Shown here one piece after another: positions 47,375 to 59,765 of a stretch of DNA of 64,000 nt; the first letter of the stretch is position 1, and the number at the start of each line of letters is the position of its first letter. The stretch lies in the NCBI RefSeq assembly GCF_000247695.1, contig NW_004624777.1, forward strand, positions 271,532-335,531, given 5' to 3'. The DNA is from Heterocephalus glaber (Eukaryota > Chordata > Mammalia > Rodentia > Bathyergidae). Made by a program: the position numbers and the translations under genes. The notes under the pieces are model-generated. The model was not told where the DNA came from. It saw only the letters and a program-made list of their open reading frames with translations, and made no database searches.

Positions 47375-47630
47375 AGTATCATTATTTGTCAAAAAATGCA
47401 AATTTAAACCACAATAGGATGCTACTTCATATGAATGCATGCTATACACGCATAATGGAAATATTATACCGAATTCCCTTAATATGTATAATAAATATGT
47501 TAATTTAAAAAAAAATAATCTTTAAAATTCCTGACAATACCAAATGTTACCAAGGATGTAAAATAATGACCCTCATACCTAATTGGCAGGAGTGTTTAAA
47601 GGCATACTTATACATTTTCAAGATACCTGT
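47375..47630 (+). repeat. Old L1M ORF2 C-terminal fragment
   Basis: 'gcaaatttaaaccacaatag' with 'gatgctacttcat', then after an AT-rich insertion 'ctgacaataccaaatgttac' and 'aaggatgtaaaataatgacc', match the L1 segment preceding the ORF2 C-terminus. Too decayed to encode protein. Confidence 0.55.
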
Positions 47631-47649
47631 AAGGTAGCATTAAGAGAAT

Positions 47650-48825
47650 TAGTTTTATTTGTTCACTGCTTAACTGAAATAGGACATGAAACTATTTGTT
47701 TATTCTGTCCTCATCTAAAGCACTGGATTCCCATTTCTCTTTAATTCTATTGATGGAATAAAATCCTTCACAAAGGCTCTAACCCTCTCAAATATGTTTT
47801 ATGCAATTTGGATGACATTGAGGTCTTTCTGTCTTACCTGAAATCTAGTAAAATTTTCCACAAGTTCAAATTGAGTACTATAATTGAACAATCCTTTTGA
47901 GGAGAGTAAGTTCCATAAAATTTCTGGCTAAGTTGAAAGAGTTTTTCCAATGATCTCTGCACACTGAATATTCCCTGACCCTGGTGTCCAACCTGAGTGC
48001 TTGGGGGTAGGGAATGGGGTATTTGGTGAGGAGGTAGAAAGTGCTTACTGGAGGTGTGATCGACCTGCATGTAAATATTTTCCACATGTGCCTATTGGTA
48101 TCTGAGTCTACCTGGGCTGTGATGTGCATGGTTACATTTCTCACTGAATCTAGCTATACTGTTTTTTTTCAGTTAATGACATCTCTTACCAATTAGTTCC
48201 ATGCAGTGATTAGCTTGGGTGAAACTTGAATCCTTTTGTTAATTTGCTCTAGATTGAGAGACTGGATTTGCAGTCTCCAATCCATCCCTGCTACAGTCAA
48301 TCAGAGAAGAGCAGTACGTACGTGTAGTATTCATTTTCCTGCTTAATTATTCAAATTATTTTTGCATTCCCTTGGAAACCATAAGTAGTCATCCAGAAAG
48401 ACAGTCTTCAAATCCTTAGCCTAGGACTTCAGATTTCAAAAGGTCAAGGACATGATGATTCAACAAAGCCAAAATTTTGTCTTTGTTTCCTGTTAGTAAT
48501 TTTCTGTCCATTTCAAAGTATATGATAATTAAATCAAACTATTGGAAAAATGTTGTTTGGAACAGTCTCATCCTATTTTAAATGCTTTCTCTGACTGTTA
48601 CTCTTAGGCTAGAGTGAAAGAAAAGCTATTGCTGTAACTCTTCATCCATTTGATAAATAAATATCCATGTCAAGGCATTCAAAGCTCAATATTGTACTAA
48701 AGTACAGTTGAATTCTTTAAAATTAGCAGAAAATGAGATTATTTTTAATTAGCTTCTTATCTTTTTAAAATTCTTTAATTTTTCAAGCAAAATAAGTGTT
48801 TATGATTTTTCATGATCAGCTCCAT
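47650..48825. other. Unassigned intergenic sequence
   Basis: Overlapping minus frames at 47834-48144 show no domain. No repeat named. Confidence 0.5.
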
Positions 48826-48829
48826 TCTA

Positions 48830-49435
48830 GGAGGGATCGGTTCCACCAGCCTGCATGGAATTCCTGTCATGGGATTCTTGTATGTGTGTGGGGGGGTCTG
48901 ATTCAGTCAGAAAAATAGTGAGCCCCACTTCTGCAGTACCACGGGCCACAAACTAGACCTGAGGATCCACAGCACATAGTGGGTTCACCTTGGCTCTAAC
49001 TCAATGACATCAGTGTTCTGACTGCCTCTGATGTAGAGTGGAGTGGAGTGGGGTGGCATAAGGTGCTATTTACTGTGACTATCCACCTGTCACTTTGTCA
49101 CCACTCCAGGCTCTGCAAGTGACTGAGCCTATCTCATCATTTGCTGACTAATGCCAGTGGCATTCAACCATGTTTTTTGCCTCCTTCCAATTGGTAATGT
49201 GACAATGTTGTATTCTCTTCCATTTATTTTAAACTTATTACGAGGGATAATCACTTCCACAGGAAGGAGAGCATGGGAATCTCACCTATTCTCCCTACTG
49301 GGCACAGCGTGTGCAAGGCAGGGGTGAGCACAATACACAGATATATGTCTTGCCAAGTGGCCCCCGTGAGAAAATCACACCAGGGCTGTTAGCTTACTTT
49401 CAGGTCAGCAGGGGTGTTTTCCCCTGATGTCTCTC
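48830..49435. other. GC-richer unexplained block
   Basis: This block is noticeably richer in G and C than its surroundings, with GAGTGG repeats at about 49036-49056, but it has no long open frame, CpG cluster or recognised repeat. It may be an old LTR or a unique sequence. Confidence 0.4.
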
Positions 49436-49439
49436 CTTT

Positions 49440-49620
49440 TCCTAAAGGTTACATTGATTAAGATAAACCCAATGAGGATAATGTCCTTTTTTATTAACTT
49501 AAAGGTGACATATTAGTAACCTGATTACACAAGGGCCTTCCTATTCTATTCACACATTCTCTCACATTCAAGAAGAAAGGATTACACGAGGGTGTATATA
49601 GCTGAAGGTGGGAATCTTGA
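49440..49620 (-). repeat. MLT/MaLR-like LTR fragment, antisense
   Basis: 'aagataaacccaatgaggat' followed by 'acttaaaggtgacatattag' and 'ggattacacgagggtg' loosely follow the antisense plan of old mammalian LTRs. Tentative. Confidence 0.3.
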
Positions 49621-49797
49621 ATCCTGCCCACCCACCTGAAAAGATGCTTGAAACAATCTTTTGGTTGATTATTGCTTTCAATCTCATCTACAAATAATGG
49701 TTACTTTAAATGTTTTTCAGTTTTATTCACAATAAATACTAAATTATCTTTCTCTTGACATGAATTAAGTATTTCTTCATTATGTACCAGGCTTTAT

Positions 49798-49798
<1 letters not shown>

Positions 49799-49840
<42 letters not shown>
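49799..49840. repeat. (CA)21 microsatellite
   Basis: Twenty-one uninterrupted CA units, the longest perfect CA tract in the window. Confidence 0.95.
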
Positions 49841-49842
<2 letters not shown>

Positions 49843-50189
49843 GTGATCACAATATATGGTGAATGTTTAACATTTGTAAATTTATTACGGTAAAGACGCT
49901 CCCATTAATTCCCCTAAAAGTACTTCTCTTGGCTTCAAATACATTTATCCTATTGTTCTTGCCATTTTCTGAAATAACTTTGGACGTCCTCTTTCATGAA
50001 GGTCTTTATGAGGGTGACAAAAATATGGTAAGTGGACTACCAAGGGATACCCAATGCAGTGACAGGCTTCTAAATATGTTATGGTGTTTCCTCATCCACT
50101 TTATTCATCAGATCTGCACCATGTGATTTCCACTCTTTCCCACAGTAAAAATGACCATAAAAGATAGATTTTTTTTATCCATTCAGGGC

Positions 50190-50315
50190 ATTTAGGCCTC
50201 CATGACAGCACAACCAAAGGTACTCATGAAAGAGGACTTCAAGAAGTGCTTCAGAAAGTGGCAAAACAATGAGATAATTGTGTTCAAGGCACATGGAGGA
50301 TATTTTGAGAGAGGT
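50190..50315 (+). pseudogene. Tc1/mariner transposase C-terminal remnant
   Basis: About 50230-50315 translates to KEDFKKCFRKWQ followed by a short changed stretch and GGYFER. This resembles the C-terminus of mariner transposases (IPKEDFQ-x-CF-x-W ... GEYFEGD). The catalytic DD(34)D triad lies far upstream and is not present, and the frame soon ends. It is a fossil DNA transposon of about 120 bp, recognised only by this motif. Confidence 0.55.
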
Positions 50316-50504
50316 TAGTAGCAATGTGCCTTTTACTGTAATCAATTATTTTTGTATTTAAATATTCACAATACATTTTTATCACACCTTGTATAATGAT
50401 AAGAAATGAATCCATCCATTCCTTCTGGTTAGAAGTTGAAGATAAGAAGAAGGTTGAATGTAATCATTTCATCTGTGTTTCAAACACTTATGTGTAATGG
50501 TATT

Positions 50505-50670
50505 TCAGTGTGTGTGTTTTAATATTGGCTCTGCTACTAGTTGTGAGCAAGTCACTTCCATTTGTGATTCTGTTTCCTCTGTAAAATACAGGTAGTAATA
50601 ATACATATTTTATTGAGTGAACATCAGAAATAAATCAACACAAATATATTGTTTATGGTAAATGTTTAGT
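50505..50670 (+). repeat. MIR SINE, + strand
   Basis: 'ggctctgctactagttgtga', 'gcaagtcacttccatttgtg' and 'tgtttcctctgtaaaatac' are a clear MIR core in sense orientation. Confidence 0.75.
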
Positions 50671-51110
50671 ACAACTTAGCTGTTACTAATACTGAGATAT
50701 TAAAGAAAAAACTGAATGTAAATTTTAAACTACATTCAAATTCATCAATTGAACAAGATTAACCTTTGGCAAGAGGAATTTACTAAACAAAGAGATAAAC
50801 AATTTGCCTCTTCTCTAATTTTGAAACTGAAGAGCATTCAGATTTTAAATGCTTACAAACCTTTTGTCATTGGAGTGTTAAAGAGCAGTAATCAATTGGA
50901 ATTCCTCCACAATATTTTATCCGTGTTTTATGTGCATACACAGGAATTTACCAAAGATAGAATTTAAAATATTCAACAACTATTATATGACTGAGGCTGG
51001 GCCAATTAGGATGGACATGGGTCACGAGCCATTCATGTGACCATCCCCTTGTACCAGGTTCAAGTATCAATCCTCAACTAACAATGAAACAAGTAACAAG
51101 AGCTAATAAA
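50671..51110. other. Unassigned intergenic sequence
   Basis: The 72-codon frame at 50749-50967 shows no domain. Confidence 0.5.
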
Positions 51111-51114
51111 TTTT

Positions 51115-51335
51115 CCTAACACTTGCTATGTGTTGGCAGCTCTTTTAACACTGCATGAATGAATTGCTTTAATGTTTACCAAAACCCCTAGGATTTAGGG
51201 ACTATTGCCATTCTCACTGTGTACAGAAACAAAGTGGTGAAGAATCTAACTCAAGGTCTCAGGACTCCTAAGTGGCAGAACCGGAATTCACACAGGAGAA
51301 ACCTGTTGCCAGACTCCAGTCTCTTCACTGCTATG
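51115..51335 (-). repeat. MIR SINE, antisense
   Basis: 'cacttgctatgtgttggcag', 'cctaagtggcagaaccgga' and 'ccagactccagtctcttcac' are the reverse of the MIR ends and core. Confidence 0.65.
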
Positions 51336-51908
51336 CCCAACATCTTTTCTCTTCTTGTTTGCTCTCACCCTTGACCTATTATCTTCCCTTTGAATTTCCT
51401 AATAGTAAAAATCAAAAAGAATAGGAAAACACTTTTCAAAAACAGAGTGCGTAGTACTTGATTTTTGGTGGAAAGTATCTGTTATTAAGCCTAAAACAAG
51501 TATTTCTCTAATACCTTGGTGAAAATTTCCTAATAACGTCATGTTTTTAATGGCTTAAAAAAACTACTGTTAATTTATTTTTGAAATACAGAATATAAAA
51601 TTTTCATAGTAAAAGCGGTGATGAATTTTTTAATTTAGAAGATGAGGTTTGCCTCTACATTGTCATCTATCGAATGGTCTACAGATTCTGAAAGATTCAG
51701 AAATATTGATATGCTTTAAGAATACATTTTCCAATTGATTAAATGGTAATAATCTTTCACAGTGGCAACAACAAAACAGGGATTATTAATCAATCATACA
51801 AATGTTGTCTTAAATGCTATTCAATTACCAGATAAGTACATTTTAACAATTTACTTCCAATAACTCCTCACTTCTCTTAGAAAAGAATTAATGTTAAAAT
51901 TTCTATTA
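51336..51908. other. Unassigned AT-rich sequence
   Basis: No gene or repeat recognised. Confidence 0.5.
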
Positions 51909-51911
51909 CTT

Positions 51912-52112
51912 GGCAGCCACGGCACTGTGTGCCTATAATTCCAGCTATGTGGGAAGCTAAGGCAGGAAGAAGGTAATTTCAAGTCCAACCTGGAAAAGTT
52001 AGCGAGACCAGTCTCAAAAGTTAGCGAGACCCAGTCTCAAAATAAAAATTAAAAGATTGTAGGATGTAGCTCAGTACTCTTTGGGGTAAATGCCTAGTAC
52101 TGAAAAAAAAAA
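51912..52112 (+). repeat. B1-ID composite SINE (B1-dID-like)
   Basis: The left arm is 7SL-derived B1-like ('gcctataattccagctatg', 'gaagctaaggcagg', 'cgagacccagtctcaa'). The right arm is ID-like ('gtaggatgtagctcag', 'tgcctagtactg') and ends in A11. Dimeric B1-ID SINEs are known from several non-murine rodent lineages. The left arm contains a 22/23-bp tandem duplication at 51994-52038, and the ID arm has lost its B box. Confidence 0.75.
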
Positions 52113-53400
52113 TGATTGCTAGAAACATGTGATTTTAATTCAGACCCATAGGTCTCATCTTAAAAGAATGATCTGTGTGCTTCGGACAGCGGATAGAAAC
52201 CCTGTTCTATATTTATATTTAGAAGATAAACAACAAATTTCTAGTTAAATAAATGGGAAGTCATGACTCAGAATCATAAACTATTAAAATGTTAATACTA
52301 CATCTAGATGGTATTTTTAAGTACAGCAGTAGCAGGTTCAATTTGTCTTAACTTATACTGATTCAGGAAATACAAACAAAAGCTTTTTCTATCCATGCCT
52401 TTTCCCCAGATTTGAATTACTTAGCTCTGGTCATTATTTGAATGTAATGTAGAGCAAGACTTCAGTTGTTGTAAACATGGAGGGTGACTGTGCTCTGCTT
52501 CCTGCCTTCCTTTTCAGAGCAGGAACAACTTAGGGAGGCCAAGAGAGGCTTCATCTGTCCCTCAACACGACAGTGCCTTTTTGGGGAAATATATGTGCGG
52601 GAAGATCCATTTGAAAGTTTTGTCATTTTTCTTTTTGAGCACAGATTTCTCCATGACAAATAACAAAGACAAATAAAGATTTAATACTGCAATAGAAGCA
52701 GCACAGTATTCTACAAACATCTTTGGACCCATTATTCTTTTTTGTTGAAATGGTTGTGATAGAATAAGATCCTGTGCAGTGGTGTGGTCTTAAACAACCC
52801 ATACACTTTCTGTCTCATCATTCCTGGGCTATGGTCATAATACTTTGACGCTTTTCCTAGAAAAATATTTTTCTTTCCTAATTCTGTCCCTTAGGCATGA
52901 TTTTCACAGCCTCATATTTGTAGAAATGATTTCTTCTGAGAAAGAAATGTAATCGAATCATTTATTACTCCCCTCCCCCTAAAAAAGTACAGAGTAACAA
53001 ATTAACCTTATAGTCTATAGTGCAGGTGATGAATGGGAAATAACAGTATAGAATCATTTATTTTAGCTGCAGATTTGGGAATAAAACTTTCGTTGGGCTA
53101 CAGGCCAAGAGCCTTTCAGATGTGATGTCTTGTATAGGATGTGCTGAGACTTGGTATAAAAATGTCCATCCTTACACCAAAAGGAACAAAATGTTCTGTC
53201 TTGCACTCCTAGTTTCAACCATTAACCCAGAACTGAAGAAATTTAACCTTTGACAATTACACCACAAGCAAATTTTTGTAGGTTTTAAAAGGTAAAGTTA
53301 ATATCAAATATATTAACAATTTAATCATAATCATGTTATGAGTCAATAAAATTAGTTGGCAAAAAAACAAGAATAACAAACCTTTGAAAATATGCAAAAT
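52113..53400. other. Unassigned intergenic sequence
   Basis: No gene or repeat recognised. The 65-codon minus frame at 52462-52659 has no domain. Confidence 0.5.
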
Positions 53401-53404
53401 ACAA

Positions 53405-53930
53405 AATATAGGCATCTGAGTTATTTCCAAGATTTAGATATTACAAATTATGCTGCTATGAACATGGGTGAGATGCCCATCGATAGATGAATGGATAAAG
53501 AAAATGTAGTTTTTATAGATAATGGAGTACTACACTATCATAAAGAAGGATAAACTAGAAACATTTTTAGGAAAATGGACCTTGAAAACATAATTTAAAG
53601 TGAAGTGAATTGAACACACATGTTTAAATATCACATTATTTCTCTTGTGTGAGAAACCCAAAGGGTAAAGACCAAAATAGATCCAGGAGTAGGATGAAAA
53701 TGTTCAAATGGGAAGGGGAACAAGGGAGGGGGGAAGGGGAAGGAAAACAGTAGAAATAAAGTTTTTTAAAGGGAGAGGAGAAGATGGATTGAAGGGAAGG
53801 AAAGCAAAGGGAATAAGAAAAAAAGAATTAAGATATATTATGTACAGGTACAAATTCCCTATGATGAATGTGATCATTATATATGTCAAAAGTGTACCAA
53901 TAAAATTAATTTTAAAAATGTAAATTAGTA
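53405..53930 (+). mobile_element. L1 3' end with inverted 5' segment
   Basis: From 53471 to 53930 this is L1 in sense orientation: ORF2 C-terminus ('atcgatagatgaatggataa', 'aatggagtactacac'), polypurine 3' UTR (53708-53830), then 'gtgtaccaataaaatt' and a short A-rich end. About 53405-53470 is L1 in antisense orientation ('gttatttccaagatttagat', 'tgctgctatgaacatggg'), corresponding to the ORF2 part just upstream. This arrangement is the signature of twin priming. Confidence 0.75.
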
Positions 53931-54765
53931 ATGTCAATTAATGTTTACAAATACAAACCTGAGTGCTGTAGCTTGTGATGTATCCAGTGGGCTCTGTGAT
54001 TACTTTGAATGTGAAGGTAAATTCTTGGGATGGCTAAGGAACAATCAGAAATCTGACTGAATCCATAGTTCTTTGTTCTAAAATATAATCTTTATTATGC
54101 AAATACAAACAGACAGACTTAGTTCTCTTTCCAAGCACATAGCTTTTATATAATTGTTTAATCAGTATTAAAACTTGAAATGTTTCAATTCTCTTTTACT
54201 TGGGAGTTTAGTTTAGAAATTATCTTTTTTGTGAAGAAAAGAAAAACTTTCCTTTTATATGACTATGGACACATTTAATGCAAGCCTAATTGTCTCACAG
54301 GGAAAAGTGAACAAAAATTACAATAAATGTCAAAAAAGCATTATTATTTGCCAAACAAGTGAAGAAAATTGTGCTCAGATTTGACAAAGGGAAATCATTA
54401 CTGAGAGTTACTGTGGGTAGAAGTAATTGAACTTGGCATTGAAGGAGGAATAAGATTTGGATGACTAGAGAGAGAGAGGTGACTAGATCTGATGAGCAAT
54501 GCATGGCTCTGAGAATCATCAGATTAGCTATGGTAATTTTAAGAGCTTAGCATAGAGTCTTTTATAGTGCCTGATTGTACATGATAGTGCAAAGCCCATA
54601 TTCTTGACTGCTTTCTACTCTATGGTTATTCAGAGATGGAGAAACCTTTCATTCATGGCTCTGCTATCCTTTAGAAGCCTATCATTGTTTGAAATAAGGG
54701 GAAAAATAAGGTAGTAGAAGAAGGGAAATGCCTACAAAAACCCCAGGCTTTTGTTCAAAGTATTG
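53931..54765. other. Unassigned intergenic sequence
   Basis: No gene or repeat recognised. Confidence 0.5.
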
Positions 54766-54768
54766 ATA

Positions 54769-54885
54769 TGAGACTAAGACAGTAAGATCGAAAGTTGGCG
54801 ATCAGCCTGGATAGCTTAAAAAGAGCTGAAGCAGTAGATCAGTGGGAAGGCCCTGGATTCAATCCTCACTACTTAAAAAAAAAAA
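54769..54885 (+). repeat. Degraded B1-ID composite SINE
   Basis: B1-like 'gatcagcctggatagctta' is followed by an ID-like part 'gcagtagatcagtggg' and 'gattcaatcctcactac', then A11. It is shortened in both arms compared with the copy at 51.9 kb. Confidence 0.6.
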
Positions 54886-54889
54886 TCGT

Positions 54890-56610
54890 ATTTTCATTGC
54901 TCCTGGAAAAGTTACGATATTTTCCCACCCTGAGATTTAAGGCTGTGTGTTCATCTTAGCTCCTACTGAGCTTTCTGTAGTTCACCCCATATTAATGTTA
55001 ATGTTCATTCTTTGTCACCTGATTCCAAACCTGTTAGGTTCTCCTCTGGAAATCTTAGGAACTCCCAGTGAGCAATCCTTATCCCATGCCAAATAAATCC
55101 AGATCTCCAGGGGAGAAATGTTTTCAGTTTTCCTAGTGATTCTAATATACAGCCAAGGGTGCAAACTGCTGGTAAAGGGAAGTTAGGGGCACTGCTCTAA
55201 AGGCCTTGCTCACTCAAAGAATTAAAAGGAGGCACATATTAAAGCAATATAATGGGAGAGGAAGAATGGGAAAAATAATACCTGAGTAGATGTTGCAAAG
55301 TCTGATTTTTAAACACAGAAAGTAAGTTTATCCTAGCCAACAGGCAAGCCCTTAAATCCTTGGAAGCCCTTAAATATTACATGCCAGTGACAATTACAGT
55401 TTAACAGTGGTAAACATTGATAGCATGCTAGGTGAAATCAAGGTGCAAATGTAGTGAAACCAGCAAAAATTCAATAGCATAATACTGTAATAGGATTGAA
55501 CAAGTCAAAATCGTATCTGTAGTTGCTTTGTTGCTATAAAAGACTCCATTCTTCCTCAGTCTATATTTCACCAAAATCTTTTTAACACTAGTTTCCTTGT
55601 GTGAATTGGCCTAATAATTTCATGCTTGTGTCCAGTGGTGCTTGCATTTATGTTTGTCCAAAGCATTGCAAATGAGGTGGAGAGAGTAAAATAATGTTTG
55701 CTTCATGTGAACTTGTGAATTCTAAAGGGGAACTAGATTGGAATGGTAAATATTGAGAAAGAAACCACTTGAAATGAGCAAATTTACAAAAAGTGAAAAT
55801 CAAAAGAGAACTATTAAGTGCTTCTAATTTCAGTAAGGTCTATGATATTTTAAATATTTTTAAATTCCAGAATGATGTTTAGTATTTAATATTTGTTTAG
55901 TTGCAACTTCAAATATTTTCTAATGTTTTAGATTGATTAATTTAAAGGTCTCAAAAAGATAAATATTGATATGTTCAAACACAAAGCAGAAGCCCTGTAT
56001 CTAACAAATTTTAAAAGTCTAAGTGAATAAAAAGTAAGTTCGCAAGATTGATATTATGGGGAAATAGTCATTGAACCCTAACTTTGGCTCACCATTCATT
56101 TCACTCTCTATGGTTGATTTCCAGGGAAGAGCACAATATTCTGTTGAGCCATTGAATTAACCAAAGCTGGCAGTCATCCTACTCCAGAACTTTTCAGATA
56201 AGAAACAGGTAGTGAGCACTTGGTTTCCCTATCTGTTTAATACACAGTGAGCTGTGGTTGCTGACACTTGTTCCTTAGCTGTGTTTTGCATACCCTGAAC
56301 AGGCAACACAAGATAATTATCTCAACCTGGTGATGGTGATGATATTCTTAATAGTTTTACCTAATTGTAAAACTGAATCACTTTCCATGTAATGGAGGAA
56401 GGATTAATACTTCGAATATAAATAATCCCGTGCATAAAATATATAATCAGGACATGGCTACTTACTAAAAAATTAGTGATTTGTCAGTTGTCTTATTCTA
56501 TTGCATTTTCCTATCCCATTGTTTAAAATAAAGGTAGAGAGATACCTGCTTTTCCCAGGCTTGATTCAAGTAATGAAATGTATATGGTAACATCTTTGTA
56601 ACAAACACAC
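54890..56610. other. Intergenic; MER5-like piece
   Basis: A MER5-like fragment may occupy 55020-55175 ('gaaatcttaggaactcccag', 'gtgattctaatatacagcc'). The remainder is unassigned. Confidence 0.45.
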
Positions 56611-56617
56611 GAATTGG

Positions 56618-56720
56618 TCCAAGTGCAGTGGGACACATCTATAATTCCAGCTACACAGAGGCTGAAAAGGAAGGGTCATGACTTCCAGTTAACTGATACT
56701 TAGTATCAAAACAACAAAAA
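56618..56720 (+). repeat. B1-like SINE left arm
   Basis: 'gtgcagtgggacacatctat', 'aattccagctacacagagg' and 'catgacttccagttaac' with an A-rich end resemble a decayed B1-type monomer without the ID arm. Confidence 0.5.
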
Positions 56721-56749
56721 AACTCAAACACACACTAATTTAAATGTTG

Positions 56750-57060
56750 CATAACTGACACCCACAATTTAGAGGAAGAGGAGTTTTAATTTGGCTCAAG
56801 GTTCAGGGGATTCAGTCCATGGTTGGCTGGCTCCCAGGCAGAAATATCATGGGGGAAGTGTGTGGCAGAGCAAAGCTGCTCAATTCATGGTGGCTGGGAA
56901 GCAGAATAAAGAAGCAAAGCCAAAGAGAAATGGATTAGAGACCATATATAATACCCGTCTTTCCTCCATGACCCACAGAGACACATCCAGGAGCATAATT
57001 TACTAACCTGCTAGGTGTTTCTTAATCCAACGAAATTGACTAATCAGAATTAAAGGTCAC
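56750..57060 (-). repeat. MaLR-type LTR, antisense
   Basis: 'gttttaatttggctcaaggt', 'ggattcagtccatggttgg' and 'cctccatgacccacag' match the antisense layout of the LTR at 37.9-38.3 kb ('gtttcagtccataattgg', 'ccatgacccacctcc'). The 5' half is poorly conserved. The 71-codon frame here is LTR-derived. Confidence 0.6.
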
Positions 57061-59635
57061 AAACAGCATGCATACTGAAGAAATTTTAGCATGTAACCTA
57101 TTTTTGCATAATCAGGAGTGTCTCAAAATCCAGTGAAATTTGTATATTATCGTACAATCTAAAATAGATTTTTGCATTTCCTTTAAGTGTGATTAGTTCA
57201 TAGGAGAAATCTACAATCTGTTAATAATGAATATAGAAAACCCATTCAACACATTATATTAAAGCAAAAGAAATGACAACCCCTTTATTAAGAGTAATTA
57301 TTACATTTAATTTTATAAAAAATACATTATTCAAAGGACTTCTAAAGGAAAGGTTATGACCTTTGCCTTTCCATTCTCTGCATGAAATTCTCAAATTCCT
57401 GTGCCCAAGGACCATTCTAATCAGCTTCTTGTAAATGCCGATGTTGGGCCACTGTCTTGGAGGCACTGAGTTAGTGGTCCTGGTGGCACATTCCCAAGCC
57501 TGAAAACCTAAAAATTACCTCCTGAGTTTCTAAAGCAGGTCACATATGAGGGATATCTAGAAATACTCCTCAGAATATCTGATACATAGGTGGGAGTGAT
57601 AATAATTAATGAAATTATTTAACTTTTTAATAACCTTCTAAGAGTAAAGCAGCTTTAAATCCTTGATGCTACATTTAATCCCACTGAGAGAGACAAAGGA
57701 GATAATTGTTTTAAAATTATGTTCTCAATTTACTTTAGAAATATATAGCCCTGGCTTCTGACCCCTGAGCTTTGACTTAAAGCTTTATCTTTCTTCTTTT
57801 TCCTTCCCTTTTAATTTTTTAAACCCCAATTTCTTCATCAAAGCTAAGGGAGTCAAGCATTTCTGAAGATTAAATAGAATAGAAAGTGTAAAAATTTTAT
57901 AGAGTGCCTGAGATGTTTTTCATGTGGGCTAATTCACTTTGAATTAAAATAGCCCCAACTAAAAGTCACCTGGAAGATTTCAGAAGTACATAATTCATTT
58001 TGCATTTTAGTTTGAAAGCTATTTTTTAAAAATGTGATTTATTAAGGGAATACTATGAAATGTGCATGTTTTCTAGAATATTGTCTTTGGGAGGAGCACT
58101 GAGAAAGCATTTGATAATAAATACTTGCATTTAGAAGTTGAGAATTGAAGAGATTATCTATTTTTATGAACTAAAGGGTATAATATGGAGGTTCAATATA
58201 CTAGGTCTAAATTACTGACTTAGTCATATACTCTTTGCATGAACTTGATAATTTGATTTTTTCAAGCTTTAGGTCTTCAGCTATATAGCCAGGATAAAAT
58301 TTTAAAGCACAAAAGCTCTCCGAATTTTTTTGAAGAATAAAGTAAGGTGGTTCATAAAAATAATTTGATGATTTTTGACAAGTGTAAGCTTAAAATCAAG
58401 TTATTATTATTATAAAATGTAAATTTCTAAGGTAAATGTTTATTTTGTGCTTCCATTTCTTTATTTTATAATATTTGAATTTTAGTTTTATCAGTTAATT
58501 CCTAGAAGATGGAAATGCAAAATCTGAAATATTCTTTGAACGAATTAACGAAATATTTCAGCATCAAGTCTGTGTAAAGATTTGAGTTGCTATATGATCC
58601 ACAAATATGTTCCACATCTTTCAATCTTTATATCTTCCCATTTTTAGTTTTTTACTCTCCTCATCCTTTTTGTTCCATTTGCAGAGATTTTAAGGAATAA
58701 AGTAATATGTGAAATCTTATGAAGTGAAGATAACCTAATTTACCATTTTCTGGATAGGTCACCCTTGTCCACTAAAAGTACAAAGAGTATATCTACTCAT
58801 CAATTGTTGCAATTGCTGCAATAGCTCCAATAGCTTGGATCTTTCAATGAGTGTTATTTTCCATCAAAACTCACTGATATCAAAACCTTAAACTTGGAAA
58901 ATATTGTAAATTATTTTATCTCAGGATATAGTTATAGTTATTTGATGTTGTTGAACTACAGGGTTGTTTTCTTTGGCGATGCTTCCTATTTTTTAAGCTA
59001 CATTCTTTATCCATTGCTTCTACATTTTTGCCTTCAAATTCATTTTCCTAGGAAGCTCTATCAAAGTCATGATGCTGAATGATATCCAATCACTCAAAAA
59101 CTTTTAGGGAAACCTGTGTGGCTGACAGCAACTGGTAGACCACCTCTACAATTGTAAGGTATATTCGATTATTACTCAAAGTTTATTATTCTGTGCAATC
59201 ATTGAAACTATGGTGTATAGAATACAACAATATCAATATGCTAGGAATGCTGGACTGGTGAGCCAATGGGTTAAGACTCAGTTTCTGGCAGGATCACAAC
59301 TACTGCCAGAGAAATGAGATTCTGTTTTATAACTTTCAGAAAAAGTGATTCTATGACTTACTGTAATGGCTTAGTTAAACAAATAGATATTCCATTAATT
59401 GCCTCCTAAGTTATCACTTAAATATAATATTGTAAGTAGATATTTCCAAAGATCACTATTTGGAGGATTAAGAATTCTTCAAAGATGACCATATTTATGT
59501 ATAATGAAAGTTATTGAAACAGATAAAGATCATTATGTGCAACCATAGAAAAATGCCCTCAAGCCTTTCCCTTTGCCAGTGATCCTCCCCTAGTAATGTC
59601 CATGTAAATAGTGCTCTTTTTTTTTGAACATTCAC
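57061..59635. other. Unassigned AT-rich intergenic sequence
   Basis: No gene recognised. A weak MIR-like segment may lie at 58160-58320. Confidence 0.45.
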
Positions 59636-59639
59636 AGGA

Positions 59640-59765
59640 GTTTTGGAACTTTTTGATATTTTTCAAATTGTGGTGCATATAGGCAAAGTTTGTGTCAGGA
59701 TCAACTTGGGTGTTTGTTGGAAGTCCCTATTCCTAGATCGTACTTCATACCTACTTGTAGCCTGC
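59640..59765 (+). repeat. MER5-like fragment
   Basis: 'tttcaaattgtggtgcatat', 'gtcaggatcaacttggg' and 'gtttgttggaagtcc' follow the MER5-type consensus order. Confidence 0.4.

Noticed and set aside
49799..49840. Tandem array considered as CRISPR-like
   Set aside because: A simple CA dinucleotide repeat without spacers; no array with regular spacers exists in the window.
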